Below are positions 14,874 to 24,163 of a DNA stretch of 38,256 bases, piece by piece. This DNA is from CALKYB01 sp964510575 (GTDB lineage Bacteria; Bdellovibrionota_C; UBA2361; SZUA-149; CALKYB01): the NCBI GenBank assembly GCA_964510575.1, contig CAZECN010000025.1:1-38256 (forward strand). Direction: 5' to 3'. The notes beneath the pieces are model-generated. The model saw only the letters and a program-made list of their open reading frames with translations, did not search any database and had not been told where the DNA came from. Within the stretch, counting starts at the first letter, position 1. Each line of letters starts with the position of its first letter. The translations under genes and the position numbers were made by a program.

Positions 14874-16358
14874 ATGCTCGCTTTTTACGTCATTCTACTT
14901 TCGATACTTTCAAGCTTTGGGTTGCATAGATTAATGCTGGCTTTCGCTTATAAGAAAAGCCTAGCCCACCCCCCTAAAGCGGAAGACAGTTTCTCTGAGC
15001 TACCCGCTGTCACAATACAGCTGCCCATCTACAACGAGAGGGCTGTAAAGGAACGCTTGATTAGAAGTGTTTGTCGGATTGATTATCCAAAAGAAAAGCT
15101 TGAAGTGCAGGTTCTTGATGATTCCACTGATGGGTCCTTAGACATATCTCGAAAGCTGGTTAGTGAGCTAAGCGCCGAAGGTTTTAATATTGTCTTAATA
15201 AATAGGACTGATCGTAAGCATTACAAGGCTGGAGCGCTAGCCCATGGTTTAAAAACTGCTACCGGTGAGTTCATTGCTGTTTTTGATGCTGACTTTGTAC
15301 CTAAGCCTGACTTTCTTTTGAAAACCATTAATTTCTTTTCAGACAAGAAGATAGGAATGGTTCAGGTAAGATGGGGATACCTTAATCGATTTGTTTCTTT
15401 GTTGACCAGAGGGCAAGCCGCCCTACTTGACGGTCATTTTCAAATTGAACACACTGCCCGTAACCGTCTAAATTGCTTTTTTAATTTCAACGGAACTGCG
15501 GGAATTTGGAGAAAGGAGGCGATAATTGATGCCGGTAATTGGCAGGGCGATACGATTACTGAAGACTTAGACCTTTCTTACAGGGCTCAGCTAGTAGGCT
15601 ATAAGTTTGTTTACCTCGTCGACCATGTTGCTCCTAGTGAGTTGCCAGTTGCAATTTCTGCTTTCAAGTCTCAACAGCATCGCTGGACGCTTGGTTCAAT
15701 TCAAGTGTTTAAGAAGCTCTTCTGGAGAATTCTATTATCTCGCTGTGGGTGGAGAGTAAAGCTTGAAGCTTTTGCCCATTTAGGAGCAAATCTTTGCTAT
15801 CCCCTTCTCGTTACCATCGGTCTCGTACTAGTTCCCTTAGGGATGTTTGATGAGTACTGGAGTAACAAATTAATGCCACTTTTCTCCGTAATTTTTTTCA
15901 CCGGTGGAATGCTTTCAGTTCTAATATTTTACAGTGTTGCCGTACGGCATACCATGAAAAGTAACTACCTGTATGCTTTCAGGGAAGCTCTGATTGGACT
16001 GACCCTAGGTATAGGGCTTTCTCTGTCAAATACTATTGCTGTATTTGAGGGGCTAGTAGGACGAAAGGTAGGGTTTCTTAGAACTCCCAAGTTTGGAACC
16101 GATGCTTTAACTTCAGTTAAAACCAAGAAAGTGGAGCGTGCTTCCCAGTGGCGTGCTTGGTTAGTTGTGCCTGAAACTCTTCTTTTTACCTACTTCCTGC
16201 TCGGCTTGTTGCAAAACCTGTCCACTGGTCGTTTTTCTACCGTTATTTTTATTGGTTTCTTTGTGCTTGGCTTTGGTTATTTTTCCTTTAAGGGCATTGG
16301 ATCGATTGTAGGATCTTACCAGCCACGACAGATGGTTCCTGCAAAAAGGACATCATGA
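14874..16358 (+). CDS. Processive family 2 glycosyltransferase (cellulose/mannan synthase-like)
   Basis: A 494-residue membrane glycosyltransferase of family GT2, polymerising a beta-linked polysaccharide from a nucleotide sugar on the inner side of the membrane. Order: one N-terminal membrane helix (1-20), the catalytic domain (about 45-300), then several membrane helices. Catalytic motifs: DDSTDGS, the DAD near 138, TEDLDLSYR with the base Asp, and QQHRWTLG (the Q/RxxRW of processive enzymes). This resembles CslA/glucomannan-synthase-like proteins more than BcsA, as no PilZ domain follows. It overlaps the next gene by four bases (ATGA), so translation is coupled. No clear ribosome site is seen. 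The product may be a mannan-like polymer, given the GH113-like enzyme nearby. Confidence 0.85.
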   Translation: MLAFYVILLSILSSFGLHRLMLAFAYKKSLAHPPKAEDSFSELPAVTIQLPIYNERAVKERLIRSVCRIDYPKEKLEVQVLDDSTDGSLDISRKLVSELSAEGFNIVLINRTDRKHYKAGALAHGLKTATGEFIAVFDADFVPKPDFLLKTINFFSDKKIGMVQVRWGYLNRFVSLLTRGQAALLDGHFQIEHTARNRLNCFFNFNGTAGIWRKEAIIDAGNWQGDTITEDLDLSYRAQLVGYKFVYLVDHVAPSELPVAISAFKSQQHRWTLGSIQVFKKLFWRILLSRCGWRVKLEAFAHLGANLCYPLLVTIGLVLVPLGMFDEYWSNKLMPLFSVIFFTGGMLSVLIFYSVAVRHTMKSNYLYAFREALIGLTLGIGLSLSNTIAVFEGLVGRKVGFLRTPKFGTDALTSVKTKKVERASQWRAWLVVPETLLFTYFLLGLLQNLSTGRFSTVIFIGFFVLGFGYFSFKGIGSIVGSYQPRQMVPAKRTS

Positions 16359-17047
16359 ATTTTGGCTTGATAATCCCGGCTTTAAACGAAGAAAAATCCA
16401 TAAAGCGTTCGATAGAGGGTCTGCCTCAGGATTTCTTTAGTCAGATTATTGTAGTTGATAATAACTCTTCTGACCGGACTGCTGACAAGGCAAGAGAGGC
16501 CGGCGCACAAGTAGTTAGTGAGAAAAGAGAAGGTTATGGACAGGCATGTCTAAGTGGTATCGATGCTCTGGCGTCCCATATTGACGTTGTAGTTTTTATG
16601 GATGCTGACCTCTCTGATGACCCGCAGGACTTGCCAGCCCTGGTCGAGCCAATTCGCTCTGGAAAGGCTGATTTTTCTCTTGGTTCAAGGATTAAGGGTG
16701 AGCGAGAAGCGGGTTCCTTAACTCTTCCCCAGGTCTTTGGCAGTTGGCTTTCTGGATCTATGATTAATCTCTTCTGGGGATTTAAATACTCCGATTTGGG
16801 CCCTTTTCGGGCGATTACAAGGTCCTCCTTGGATAAACTAGGTATGCAGGATAGAGACTTTGGTTGGACAGTAGAAATGCAAATCAAAGCCATTCAAAAG
16901 AATCTGAAGATCGTTGAAGTCCCTGTTCGTTATCGAAACCGCGTTGGAATTTCAAAAATTAGTGGCACGCTAAAGGGAGTAGTGATGGCGGGCACAAAGA
17001 TTATTTATACTATTTTAAGATACAGAGTTTTACAGTTTAAAAAGTGA
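16355..17047 (+). CDS. GT2 polyprenyl-phosphate sugar transferase, DPM-like
   Basis: A 230-residue non-processive GT2 enzyme, like dolichyl-phosphate mannosyltransferases but without the C-terminal membrane helices. It probably charges polyprenyl phosphate with a sugar for later transfer. Motifs: IIPALNEEKSI at the start, VVDNNSSDRT, FMDADLSDDP (metal-binding DxD), and GSRIKGEREAGSL. These are typical of the subgroup that acts with a GT-C enzyme. The start codon overlaps the stop of the preceding gene, and the next gene follows within ten bases, so the three form one operon. Confidence 0.85.
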   Translation: MNFGLIIPALNEEKSIKRSIEGLPQDFFSQIIVVDNNSSDRTADKAREAGAQVVSEKREGYGQACLSGIDALASHIDVVVFMDADLSDDPQDLPALVEPIRSGKADFSLGSRIKGEREAGSLTLPQVFGSWLSGSMINLFWGFKYSDLGPFRAITRSSLDKLGMQDRDFGWTVEMQIKAIQKNLKIVEVPVRYRNRVGISKISGTLKGVVMAGTKIIYTILRYRVLQFKK

Positions 17048-17056
17048 GACTCCACA

Positions 17057-18319
17057 ATGAAAAGCTCAACTAGAGTACCTGCCAGAGCCCTTGCATGGCT
17101 TGGCTTAGGTTTAGCATTTATTGCGTTTAGTCAGCTGGACTTTGTTTCAGCGCCAAATTCGTTTTTCTTTTCCTATTGTTTACTCTTCCCTGCCCTTTTT
17201 TTTGTTTATCAAGTTGAGCAAGAAAGCTCCCCGGGCTTAGCAAAGCTTTTGTTCTTTGCCTTAATATCCACTGGTTTGTTTCTCGGTAAAGATCCTATTC
17301 TTTCAGATGATCTTTATCGGTACCTTGCTGAGGGCAACGCCCAAAAACAAGGTATAAACCCCTATCTTGTTGCGCCTCAAGATTACGGATATCAGGATGA
17401 GCTAACTTCAAAGGTTAACCATCCTCAGTACACTGCAATATACCCACCATTTTTTCAGCTTGTGATGAAAAGTCTTAGCTATATTGGATATTCAGTACTT
17501 GGTCTTCAGATTTTCTGTCTGTTCGCGTTTTTAATTACTGGAATTCTAATTTACAAATTGGCGGAGAACAAAGCTGACAGTGTATTTTATTTCTTTAACC
17601 CTTTTATAGTTGTTGAAGGGGTTTGGCATGCTCATATCGAGTTATTAATTTCCTTCCTCTTGATTGCCAGCCTTTATCTCTTCACTTTAAAAAAGGAGTT
17701 TCTAAGTTCTCTATCCTTGGGAGCAGCTATCGCTCTTAAATGGGTCCCGGCTATTTACCTGCCCCTACTCTTTCTGAAGCTAGGTAATAAGCGAACTGTT
17801 ATTGGGGCTGGCTTTGTTACATTTGTTAGCTTTTTGTTTTTTCTCGATGCCCCCTTCGCGATATTCGACTCACTTTCGACTTATGTTGGGCATTGGGAGT
17901 TTGCAAGTCCTCTATTTAAAGGTTTGCTTGCTGTTGGTCTGAGTAAGACAATTGTTAAGGTATTACTCTTAGCCCTTTTTCTTTCCTGCTTTGGCTTACT
18001 TTGTAGGCTTCTTTGGCAGGGTAAGCTTTCTTTAGCAGAGAGCTTTTCCTGGACTAGTTTTATTTTTCCTTACTGTGGGGCGACTCTATATCCATGGTAT
18101 ATCCTTCCAGCTGCTGTGTTATTTCCTTTGACTAAGCACTGGTTTGTTTTGGCTTTTTGTTTGTTTTCAATGTTCACCTATCACACTGTTCCTGATTGGC
18201 TAACAAAAGAAATTTGGATGGAAACAAACTGGCAACTTCTTTGGAATTCGATTCCACTGTTAGTTGCGGCAAGGCATATTTTTAGGGAATTAAGTTTAAA
18301 AAAGCTAAAAAGGACATAG
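17057..18319 (+). CDS. GT-C fold membrane mannosyltransferase-like protein
   Basis: A 420-residue polytopic membrane protein with about ten hydrophobic segments. The first large loop carries LSDDLYRYLAEGNAQKQGIN followed by PY, the acidic loop-1 motif of GT-C glycosyltransferases of the MptA/MptB and DUF2029 type, which use polyprenyl-phosphate-linked mannose on the outer face of the membrane. Together with the DPM-like enzyme upstream this gives donor synthesis and use in one operon. The end overlaps the convergent GH113-like gene by 15 bases. Sugar and linkage are inferred only from family. Confidence 0.75.
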   Translation: MKSSTRVPARALAWLGLGLAFIAFSQLDFVSAPNSFFFSYCLLFPALFFVYQVEQESSPGLAKLLFFALISTGLFLGKDPILSDDLYRYLAEGNAQKQGINPYLVAPQDYGYQDELTSKVNHPQYTAIYPPFFQLVMKSLSYIGYSVLGLQIFCLFAFLITGILIYKLAENKADSVFYFFNPFIVVEGVWHAHIELLISFLLIASLYLFTLKKEFLSSLSLGAAIALKWVPAIYLPLLFLKLGNKRTVIGAGFVTFVSFLFFLDAPFAIFDSLSTYVGHWEFASPLFKGLLAVGLSKTIVKVLLLALFLSCFGLLCRLLWQGKLSLAESFSWTSFIFPYCGATLYPWYILPAAVLFPLTKHWFVLAFCLFSMFTYHTVPDWLTKEIWMETNWQLLWNSIPLLVAARHIFRELSLKKLKRT

Positions 18320-19657
18320 GTAATCAGAATTCCGGCTTACCTCTTTTACGGCGAATAGTGCTTTTTGAAACTCAGTGTCAGCAGGATCTTCGATTACGTG
18401 AACAAAAGGTTCAATTTCTAAATGTTCCAGCTTGGTGGAAAATTTCCAGTAAAGGATTCCATCGAGGAGTCCTTGCCCAGCTTGTATGCTTTTAGCTAGT
18501 GCCTGCACGGCCATAGTTCTTTCGGTATAAATGGTCTTTTGAGCTTTTTGAAAGACAATTCTTGGTTCTTCCTCTCCCATGATGGAGTAGCCAAAGCCAT
18601 GCCAAGGTTCAAATCCACTTCCCTCTCTCCTTGTGTAGCCGAGTTCAGTAAACACTACAGGCTTTTCCTTGAAGTTTTTACTTTCCTTAAATCCGTTTAT
18701 CTCTTGCCATACTAATTTCCAGCCTTCTGAAAACTGTTCAGGCTTAGCTTCTCCGGTGGTTTCACGATCTCTTAAGGAAAAATAAGCATTGATACCGATG
18801 AAATCTAAGTCATCCCAAAACCCAACCTCTTGATATTGGTCAAAGTTGGCAGCGTAGGTGAGTGGTCCTCTATATTTGGTGCGAACTCCCTGGATTACCT
18901 CTCTCCATTTTTCATCCATAATTTTCCTTTTTTGGTTGAAATTCTTCAGCACCGTCGAAGAGAAACGTTTTTTCCCCCCAAGCACTCTATTGGCCCAATC
19001 CAGATTAGCAGCTGAAGTAGATTTGATATCAGTTCTCAAATCTTCCCGTTTGATCAAGGGATTTCCTTTATAGTTCTTAAGGGCTTGATCGAGTCTGATC
19101 AGCCTTCCAAGTTGCTGTTCTCGACTTCTATAATATTTTATCAGAGTTGGTAACTCCTCCAAGGAACTTGTTGAAGCTAGGAAGTTCATTTCGCTTCCTA
19201 TTCCAAAAAGATCGATTCCTTCCTTTTCAGCGATGGTTGCCCACTTATTGGCAAAGTCCTTATACTTTTCAAACCAAGAGTTAATTAACTCCGGGCTCTC
19301 TGGAGCTATCATTCCATGCCAAAGATGCTTATTTGCCTCAAAGGCGTGGTCCAAGGCGACTCTCAGAATTAAAACTACTTTTAAACCTTGTTTCTTTGCC
19401 TCTTTGATTTCAGAGAGAACGGAATCTTCTCTATCGCTCCACCAAAGATTGTCGCTATGCCAATCCCCTTGCTTGGCATAAACCGTCACAGGAACCGTGT
19501 TAAAGCCTCGTTTTTTTAATGCACTCACCCACTGCCCATGGTCTGGTTCATTTACCTGTATACCGCCGAGTAAAAACGGATGACTTGGCTGTTCGGCATT
19601 TACTGAAGGGAGAAGGAGAAAGTAGAGTAAAAATAAGAAAAAAAAGCGGAGTGACAT
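18305..19657 (-). CDS. Secreted glycoside hydrolase, GH113-like beta-mannanase
   Basis: A 450-residue exported TIM-barrel hydrolase. The signal peptide is MSLRFFFLFLLYFLLLPSVNA; the in-frame TTG at 19681 upstream is less likely. Motifs fit clan A enzymes of family GH113: FNTVPVTVYAKQG on strand 2, GIGSEMNFL with the acid/base Glu, DFIGINAYF, and VVFTELGYTRREG with the nucleophile Glu. GH113 members cut beta-1,4-mannan. It runs convergently into the glycosyltransferase operon with a short overlap, so it may trim or release the polymer made there, as hydrolases do in many exopolysaccharide loci. Confidence 0.75.
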   Translation of the reverse strand: MSLRFFFLFLLYFLLLPSVNAEQPSHPFLLGGIQVNEPDHGQWVSALKKRGFNTVPVTVYAKQGDWHSDNLWWSDREDSVLSEIKEAKKQGLKVVLILRVALDHAFEANKHLWHGMIAPESPELINSWFEKYKDFANKWATIAEKEGIDLFGIGSEMNFLASTSSLEELPTLIKYYRSREQQLGRLIRLDQALKNYKGNPLIKREDLRTDIKSTSAANLDWANRVLGGKKRFSSTVLKNFNQKRKIMDEKWREVIQGVRTKYRGPLTYAANFDQYQEVGFWDDLDFIGINAYFSLRDRETTGEAKPEQFSEGWKLVWQEINGFKESKNFKEKPVVFTELGYTRREGSGFEPWHGFGYSIMGEEEPRIVFQKAQKTIYTERTMAVQALAKSIQAGQGLLDGILYWKFSTKLEHLEIEPFVHVIEDPADTEFQKALFAVKEVSRNSDYLCPF

Positions 19658-19918
19658 GTCAAGAAGAAGATTAATTAGCAATGGGACATTTTACTGATTT
19701 TTAGGGTTTGCTTTCAAACTTGATACCATGAAAGGTGTAAATTGGAAGAATAAAACTTACTAATTTAGCAAAAAAAACTATGTTTTAGACTGCCTGTTCT
19801 TGGTAACTTTTAGGTTGTAAGTGAGTATTGGTTATTGCTCCTGTAGACAAAGTTTTAAATATTTCCTAGTTTGGCAATGCCTGTAGTTTTGGCCTTGCCC
19901 CAATTTTTTGCGAGAGAA

Positions 19919-20839
19919 ATGAATCCGATTCTATTTTTAAATCTAAGTTCTAAAATTTTAAGGCCAGGTTGGCAGACCATTCAGCTAACCGCTATCGTCC
20001 TCTATTGTTTTAGCATTATTATTTTACTTTTCCCTGATTCAGCTTCTGCTCGTGGTCAAAAGGCAGGGTTTTGGGAACTGTGGGGAGACGGCAAAGCTGA
20101 GATGGCAGTGTTTGATCTTAAAACCCCTCGCTACGGCGAGCTTCGTAAAGGTTCAGCTACACTGATTACCGTGACAGAAACTTTTCTTGAAAAGGAAAAA
20201 GTGAAGGGCTCGGGTAGCTCTTCCAGTGCAGGTAATCTTCCTGTGATGAAATTTGCCCAAATTAGAGATTACCAAACAGGTGTTTATGATTATAACTTGA
20301 TGTCGACTAGCTTTATTGCTTTGCAGGCCAGAGGAGGCAGACCTTCTGGAGCTCCGATAAAGATTTCTTTTGGAGCGCAAGAATGGTGTGGACATGTATA
20401 CCACCAGCTTCTTTTTGACGATCAGCAAGTGGAGTCGGAGCTTCATAGCTACTTTGAGGGAGAGGCCGATCAAGAAAAGAGCTTTTCAGCTCCAGTTGAA
20501 GCTGTTGCTGAGGATAGCCTGATTTTTCATAGCCGAGGTTTGTCTAGAAAATTTTCAGATGGAGAAGATATTACTATTCTGGGTTCTCTTGAAACCGCCC
20601 GTCTAAAGCACCAACCCCTAAAAGTGCTCAAGGCTAAGGTAAAGATCGGAGAAAAAGATGGTGCAAGGATTCATAGCTACAGCTATGATTCTAGTTGGCT
20701 AAATGTTTTTACGGAAAAAGAGTGGCCTCACAAAGTGCTTGGCTGGGAGAAAAGTAACGGTGAAAAGGCCACTTTGAAATCAACGGTTAGGAAAAAATAT
20801 TGGGAAATGAACAAAAATAGCTTTGCTCCTTTGAGTTAA
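19919..20839 (+). CDS. Exported protein of unknown function (conserved-looking)
   Basis: About 306 residues from ATG 19919; an ATG at 19877 is an alternative and neither has a good ribosome site. A hydrophobic segment ending FPDSASARG acts as signal peptide or anchor. The mature part begins GFWELWGDGKAEMAVFDL and includes RYGELRKGSATLITVTE, GVYDYNLMSTSF and FGAQEWCGHVYHQ. These segments look strongly conserved, like a family I recall from Bacteroidetes and other Gram-negatives that is often labelled septum formation inhibitor Maf by error; it shares nothing visible with Maf. Function is unknown. It precedes the flavoprotein gene by 53 bases. Confidence 0.6.
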   Translation: MNPILFLNLSSKILRPGWQTIQLTAIVLYCFSIIILLFPDSASARGQKAGFWELWGDGKAEMAVFDLKTPRYGELRKGSATLITVTETFLEKEKVKGSGSSSSAGNLPVMKFAQIRDYQTGVYDYNLMSTSFIALQARGGRPSGAPIKISFGAQEWCGHVYHQLLFDDQQVESELHSYFEGEADQEKSFSAPVEAVAEDSLIFHSRGLSRKFSDGEDITILGSLETARLKHQPLKVLKAKVKIGEKDGARIHSYSYDSSWLNVFTEKEWPHKVLGWEKSNGEKATLKSTVRKKYWEMNKNSFAPLS

Positions 20840-20892
20840 GTTCAACTTCTAGAGTTTAATTTTTAATAACCCTCTTCGAGAATCTGTATTTT

Positions 20893-22176
20893 ATGAGTTC
20901 TAACGAGCACATTGTTATAATTGGCAACGGCATAGCTGGAATTACTACCGCCTTAGAGTTTAGAAAATTAAATCCAAAAGCCCGCGTCACAATTGTATCC
21001 GCTGAGACCCCCTACTTCTATTCAAGGCCGGCCTTGATGTATATTTTCATGGGGCATATGGAACTCTCGCACACTCAGCCTTACCCCAAGAACTTTTGGA
21101 AAAAGCAAAAGCTTGACCTTGTCTTTGATAGAGTTACGTCTATTAGCGGAACCGAAAAGAAATTGACTCTTCAAGAAGGCGGAGAGTTAGCTTGGGATAA
21201 GTTGGTTCTAGCCACTGGCTCGAAGTCGAATAAGTTTGGCTGGCCTGGCCAGGACCTGGATGGAGTGCAGGGATTTTATGATCTGCAAGACCTAGAGCTT
21301 CTTGAAAAAAATATCGTGGGCGTTTCAAAAGCAGTAATTGTTGGCGGAGGTCTGATCGGCATTGAACTAGCTGAAATGCTTCACATGAGAGGAATCCATG
21401 TTTCTTTCTTAATCAGAGAGGGTGCCTACTGGTCTAACGTTCTCCCAATTGAGGAGTCCGAGATGATTGGCGAGCTGATTGAGAAGGAGGGTTTTGATTT
21501 AATTAGGAGTACCAACCTGAAAGAAATAGTTGATGATGGAAATGGCAGGGTTTGCGCGATAACTACTGAGTTTGATCAAAGAATTGACTGCGGTTTTGTC
21601 GGCTTAACTCCAGGAGTAAGTCCAAACCTTTCATTAGCTGAGGGGAGCAACATTCCTACCAAGAGAGGCTACACCGTTAATCCTTTTCTGGAGTCTGAAA
21701 GAGAGGATGTTTTTGCCTGTGGAGACTGTGCCGAAGTGGTTCAAGAAGATGGTAGTTCCAGAGTATGGCCTCTTTGGTATACAGGAAAAATTCAAGGAGA
21801 AGCACTGGCCAAAACCCTGAATGGGGAAAAAACTAGGTTTGAGATGGGAACTTTTTATAACTCTGCGAAGTTTCTTGATTTAGAGTATCAAACCTATGGG
21901 GAAGTTTTCCCTAACCGCGAAAATGAAACTCACTATTTTTGGAGGAACGCCGAAGGTAATAAGAGCATCAGGCTAGTTGAAAAGGAAGGTGCTTTAATCG
22001 GCGTGAATGTTTTCGGCATTCGCTATCGTCAGAATGTTTGTCATCAGTGGATTGAAGCTAAGCTACCCATTTCAAAAGTTTTAGAAGAGTTGCCAAAGGC
22101 CAATTTCGATCCGGAGTTCTCTCATAGATACGAACCCGAAGCTGTTGTCGAGTTTAAGAAACAACTACAAGCATAG
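20893..22176 (+). CDS. FAD-dependent NAD(P)H oxidoreductase
   Basis: A 427-residue pyridine nucleotide-disulfide-type flavoprotein. The N-terminal IVIIGNGIAGITTALEF binds FAD; the second glycine-rich loop VIVGGGLIGIELAEML binds NAD(P)H; VFACGDCAEV is the second FAD motif. LATGS marks the ATG motif. No redox CxxC follows the first glycine loop, so it is closer to rubredoxin or ferredoxin reductases, nitrite-reductase-like FAD subunits or Nox enzymes than to disulfide reductases. It is followed 32 bases on by a membrane iron-sulfur protein, suggesting electrons pass between NAD(P)H and that protein. Confidence 0.85.
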   Translation: MSSNEHIVIIGNGIAGITTALEFRKLNPKARVTIVSAETPYFYSRPALMYIFMGHMELSHTQPYPKNFWKKQKLDLVFDRVTSISGTEKKLTLQEGGELAWDKLVLATGSKSNKFGWPGQDLDGVQGFYDLQDLELLEKNIVGVSKAVIVGGGLIGIELAEMLHMRGIHVSFLIREGAYWSNVLPIEESEMIGELIEKEGFDLIRSTNLKEIVDDGNGRVCAITTEFDQRIDCGFVGLTPGVSPNLSLAEGSNIPTKRGYTVNPFLESEREDVFACGDCAEVVQEDGSSRVWPLWYTGKIQGEALAKTLNGEKTRFEMGTFYNSAKFLDLEYQTYGEVFPNRENETHYFWRNAEGNKSIRLVEKEGALIGVNVFGIRYRQNVCHQWIEAKLPISKVLEELPKANFDPEFSHRYEPEAVVEFKKQLQA

Positions 22177-22208
22177 ACTGGACAAAGATAAATTTAAGGT
22201 AAGCTATA

Positions 22209-23618
22209 ATGCAATTAGTTCAACTACCCTCAAGTGTTAAAGACAACACGGACGTCCATCCAGTGGTAAAGCCTTTTGTGGCTGTCACTTTCTTTGGGTT
22301 ATTCATTATTACTTTCTTGTTTTTCCAGCCAATGCTGGGCTTGCAGGCGATTAACCCATCCACTTGGCTTGCTTTCTTCCTAGGTCTTGGTTTGACCTGT
22401 CTAGGAGGCTTGGGTTGGATATATTTTCTTCACAAGGACAGAACTCCTGGGATTAAACATGACTATACTATGTTTAGTGGAGCTAAGAGACGGGGTCTGA
22501 TCGGCTGGGGATTGGGGGTTTTCATTACTTTATTTTACGTTGTTCTTTATTTTTATCACGATGTAAAAGCGGCAGGTTTACCCCCTTTGCTAGATCCATG
22601 GGTAGCGATGGTAGACCCCTTGTCGATGATGCTTTCAGGAAAGAAAGCCGATATTTGGTTTCTTTACGGTACTTTTTACACCTTTGCTGTGCTTGTAATG
22701 GGTGTCAGAATGTTGATGAAGTATCGGCACAATAGGTACCAGCAGGTTAGAACATTGTCAGTAATGTTCTTTCAGCTTGGTTTTGCTTTTTTAATACCGG
22801 CCTTTCTGAAGAAGCTAAATCAACCTGAATTCTACTTTACCTATTTTTGGCCGCTAAAACCCGAATACTTATTTCCAAATGGTGTTAGCGGGCTTACTAG
22901 TGCCGGAAGCATTGGGGTGTTTATGATTGGCTGGGGAATGGTGATGACTTTCTTGGCAACTCCCGTGCTTACCTATCTTTACGGGAAGCGTTGGTATTGT
23001 TCTTGGGTTTGTGGTTGTGGTGGACTGGCAGAGACCCTAGGGGACCCCTTTAGACATAACTCCGATAAATCGGAAAAGGCTTGGGTTATTGAAAGATGGA
23101 TGATTCACACCGTTTTGCTTTCGATTATCGTAATTACTGTGCTTCTTTGGATTAACGATGCTAACGGTCAAGCCATTTTTGGCAGCAGTACTCAAAGAGC
23201 AAAGCAAATCTATGGCTTTTATATTGGCTCTGTTTTTTCAGGAATCATTGGTGTTGGTTTTTACCCAATTATGGGTAGTAGAGTATGGTGTCGCTTTGGT
23301 TGTCCAATGGCCGCGATATTGGGAATATTCCAACGAACCTTTTCCAGATTTAGAATTACTACTAATGGAGATCAGTGTATTTCCTGTGGTAACTGCTCTA
23401 CCTATTGTGAGATGGGTATCGACGTTAGGGGTTATGCTCAAAGGGGTGAGAATATAGTAAGGGCATCTTGTGTAGGCTGTGGAGTCTGTGCTGCGGTTTG
23501 TCCTCGTGGAGTGCTAGCTTTAGAAAATGGCCCGGTGAAACAAGGGAGATTTACCGGTTCCAACAAGAATCCAGCAGCAATATTTTGGGATTCTCTGACA
23601 AAGAGAGAAATCTATTAA
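22209..23618 (+). CDS. NapH/NosR/CcoG-like membrane 4Fe-4S protein
   Basis: A 469-residue inner-membrane protein with about seven hydrophobic helices. It has YCSWVCGCGG and WCRFGCPMAAILG, the paired Cys motifs at membrane helices typical of NapH, NosR and related proteins. Near the C-terminus it has two ferredoxin clusters, CISCGNCSTYC and CVGCGVCAAVCPRG. Such proteins pass electrons between the quinone pool or flavoproteins and periplasmic or cytoplasmic acceptors. The second ferredoxin site keeps the full CxxCxxCxxxC(P); the first has CxxCxxCxxxC without Pro. With the preceding flavoprotein it probably forms a two-gene redox module of unknown substrate. A large GC-rich hairpin follows. Confidence 0.8.
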   Translation: MQLVQLPSSVKDNTDVHPVVKPFVAVTFFGLFIITFLFFQPMLGLQAINPSTWLAFFLGLGLTCLGGLGWIYFLHKDRTPGIKHDYTMFSGAKRRGLIGWGLGVFITLFYVVLYFYHDVKAAGLPPLLDPWVAMVDPLSMMLSGKKADIWFLYGTFYTFAVLVMGVRMLMKYRHNRYQQVRTLSVMFFQLGFAFLIPAFLKKLNQPEFYFTYFWPLKPEYLFPNGVSGLTSAGSIGVFMIGWGMVMTFLATPVLTYLYGKRWYCSWVCGCGGLAETLGDPFRHNSDKSEKAWVIERWMIHTVLLSIIVITVLLWINDANGQAIFGSSTQRAKQIYGFYIGSVFSGIIGVGFYPIMGSRVWCRFGCPMAAILGIFQRTFSRFRITTNGDQCISCGNCSTYCEMGIDVRGYAQRGENIVRASCVGCGVCAAVCPRGVLALENGPVKQGRFTGSNKNPAAIFWDSLTKREIY

Positions 23619-23655
23619 ATTGGCTGCTTGATTGATCTGTCACTGATAGTAGTTC

Positions 23656-23685
23656 AGGAGAGGTGGCTTATTTGTCACCTCTCCT
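23656..23685 (+). terminator. Hairpin after the redox gene pair
   Basis: AGGAGAGGTG and CACCTCTCCT form a perfect 10-bp stem about 38 bases after the stop codon. The following bases (AGAATTAATAAAATA) lack a T run, so termination is probable but not certain. Confidence 0.55.
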
Positions 23686-23753
23686 AGAATTAATAAAATA
23701 CCTATGTTGCTCCAGCCCTCCTTTGTGCAATCTCTTGCGAAAGTTCCTGTTCT

Positions 23754-23993
23754 TCATTGAGCATTCCTTATCATTGAGTAGAATGATAAAATCATTCCCA
23801 AAGTTAAAGTAAGGAAGAGCCATGCATTGATCAGAAATAACCAATACCCAAGGCTCAGCATGGTTATTGTTAGGAAAATAAGCTTAGGAAGAATCCAATG
23901 GATCTCAGCTTGTTCCGTCTCAACTTTTAACCATCGATAAGCCATGAACATAATAAGCAAACAGCAACAAAACCACATAATGAATTGAAACAT
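23754..23993 (-). CDS. Small membrane protein of unknown function
   Basis: A 79-residue hydrophobic protein, starting at an ATG with AAGGAGG seven to eight bases upstream, one of the best ribosome sites in the window. It has an N-terminal membrane segment with a Cys triplet (FIMWFCCCLLIMFMAY), a short hydrophilic loop (LKVETEQAE), and a hydrophobic C-terminal half that could form two further segments. I do not recognise the family. It stands alone between the redox pair and the glutathione transferase gene. Confidence 0.6.
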   Translation of the reverse strand: MFQFIMWFCCCLLIMFMAYRWLKVETEQAEIHWILPKLIFLTITMLSLGYWLFLINAWLFLTLTLGMILSFYSMIRNAQ

Positions 23994-24163
23994 AAAACAA
24001 CCTCCTTAGTTCTGAACTACTACCACTAACAGGAGGTCTGGCAAGCAGGGTTTCCCAAGGTTTAAAGATCACCTCTCGATTATAAAGCTTTTGAGAGGAT
24101 TACTCTAATTGCTAAAAAGGCTAGGCGATTATCGAGGGTTATAATTCTGTAAACTACCAGGTG

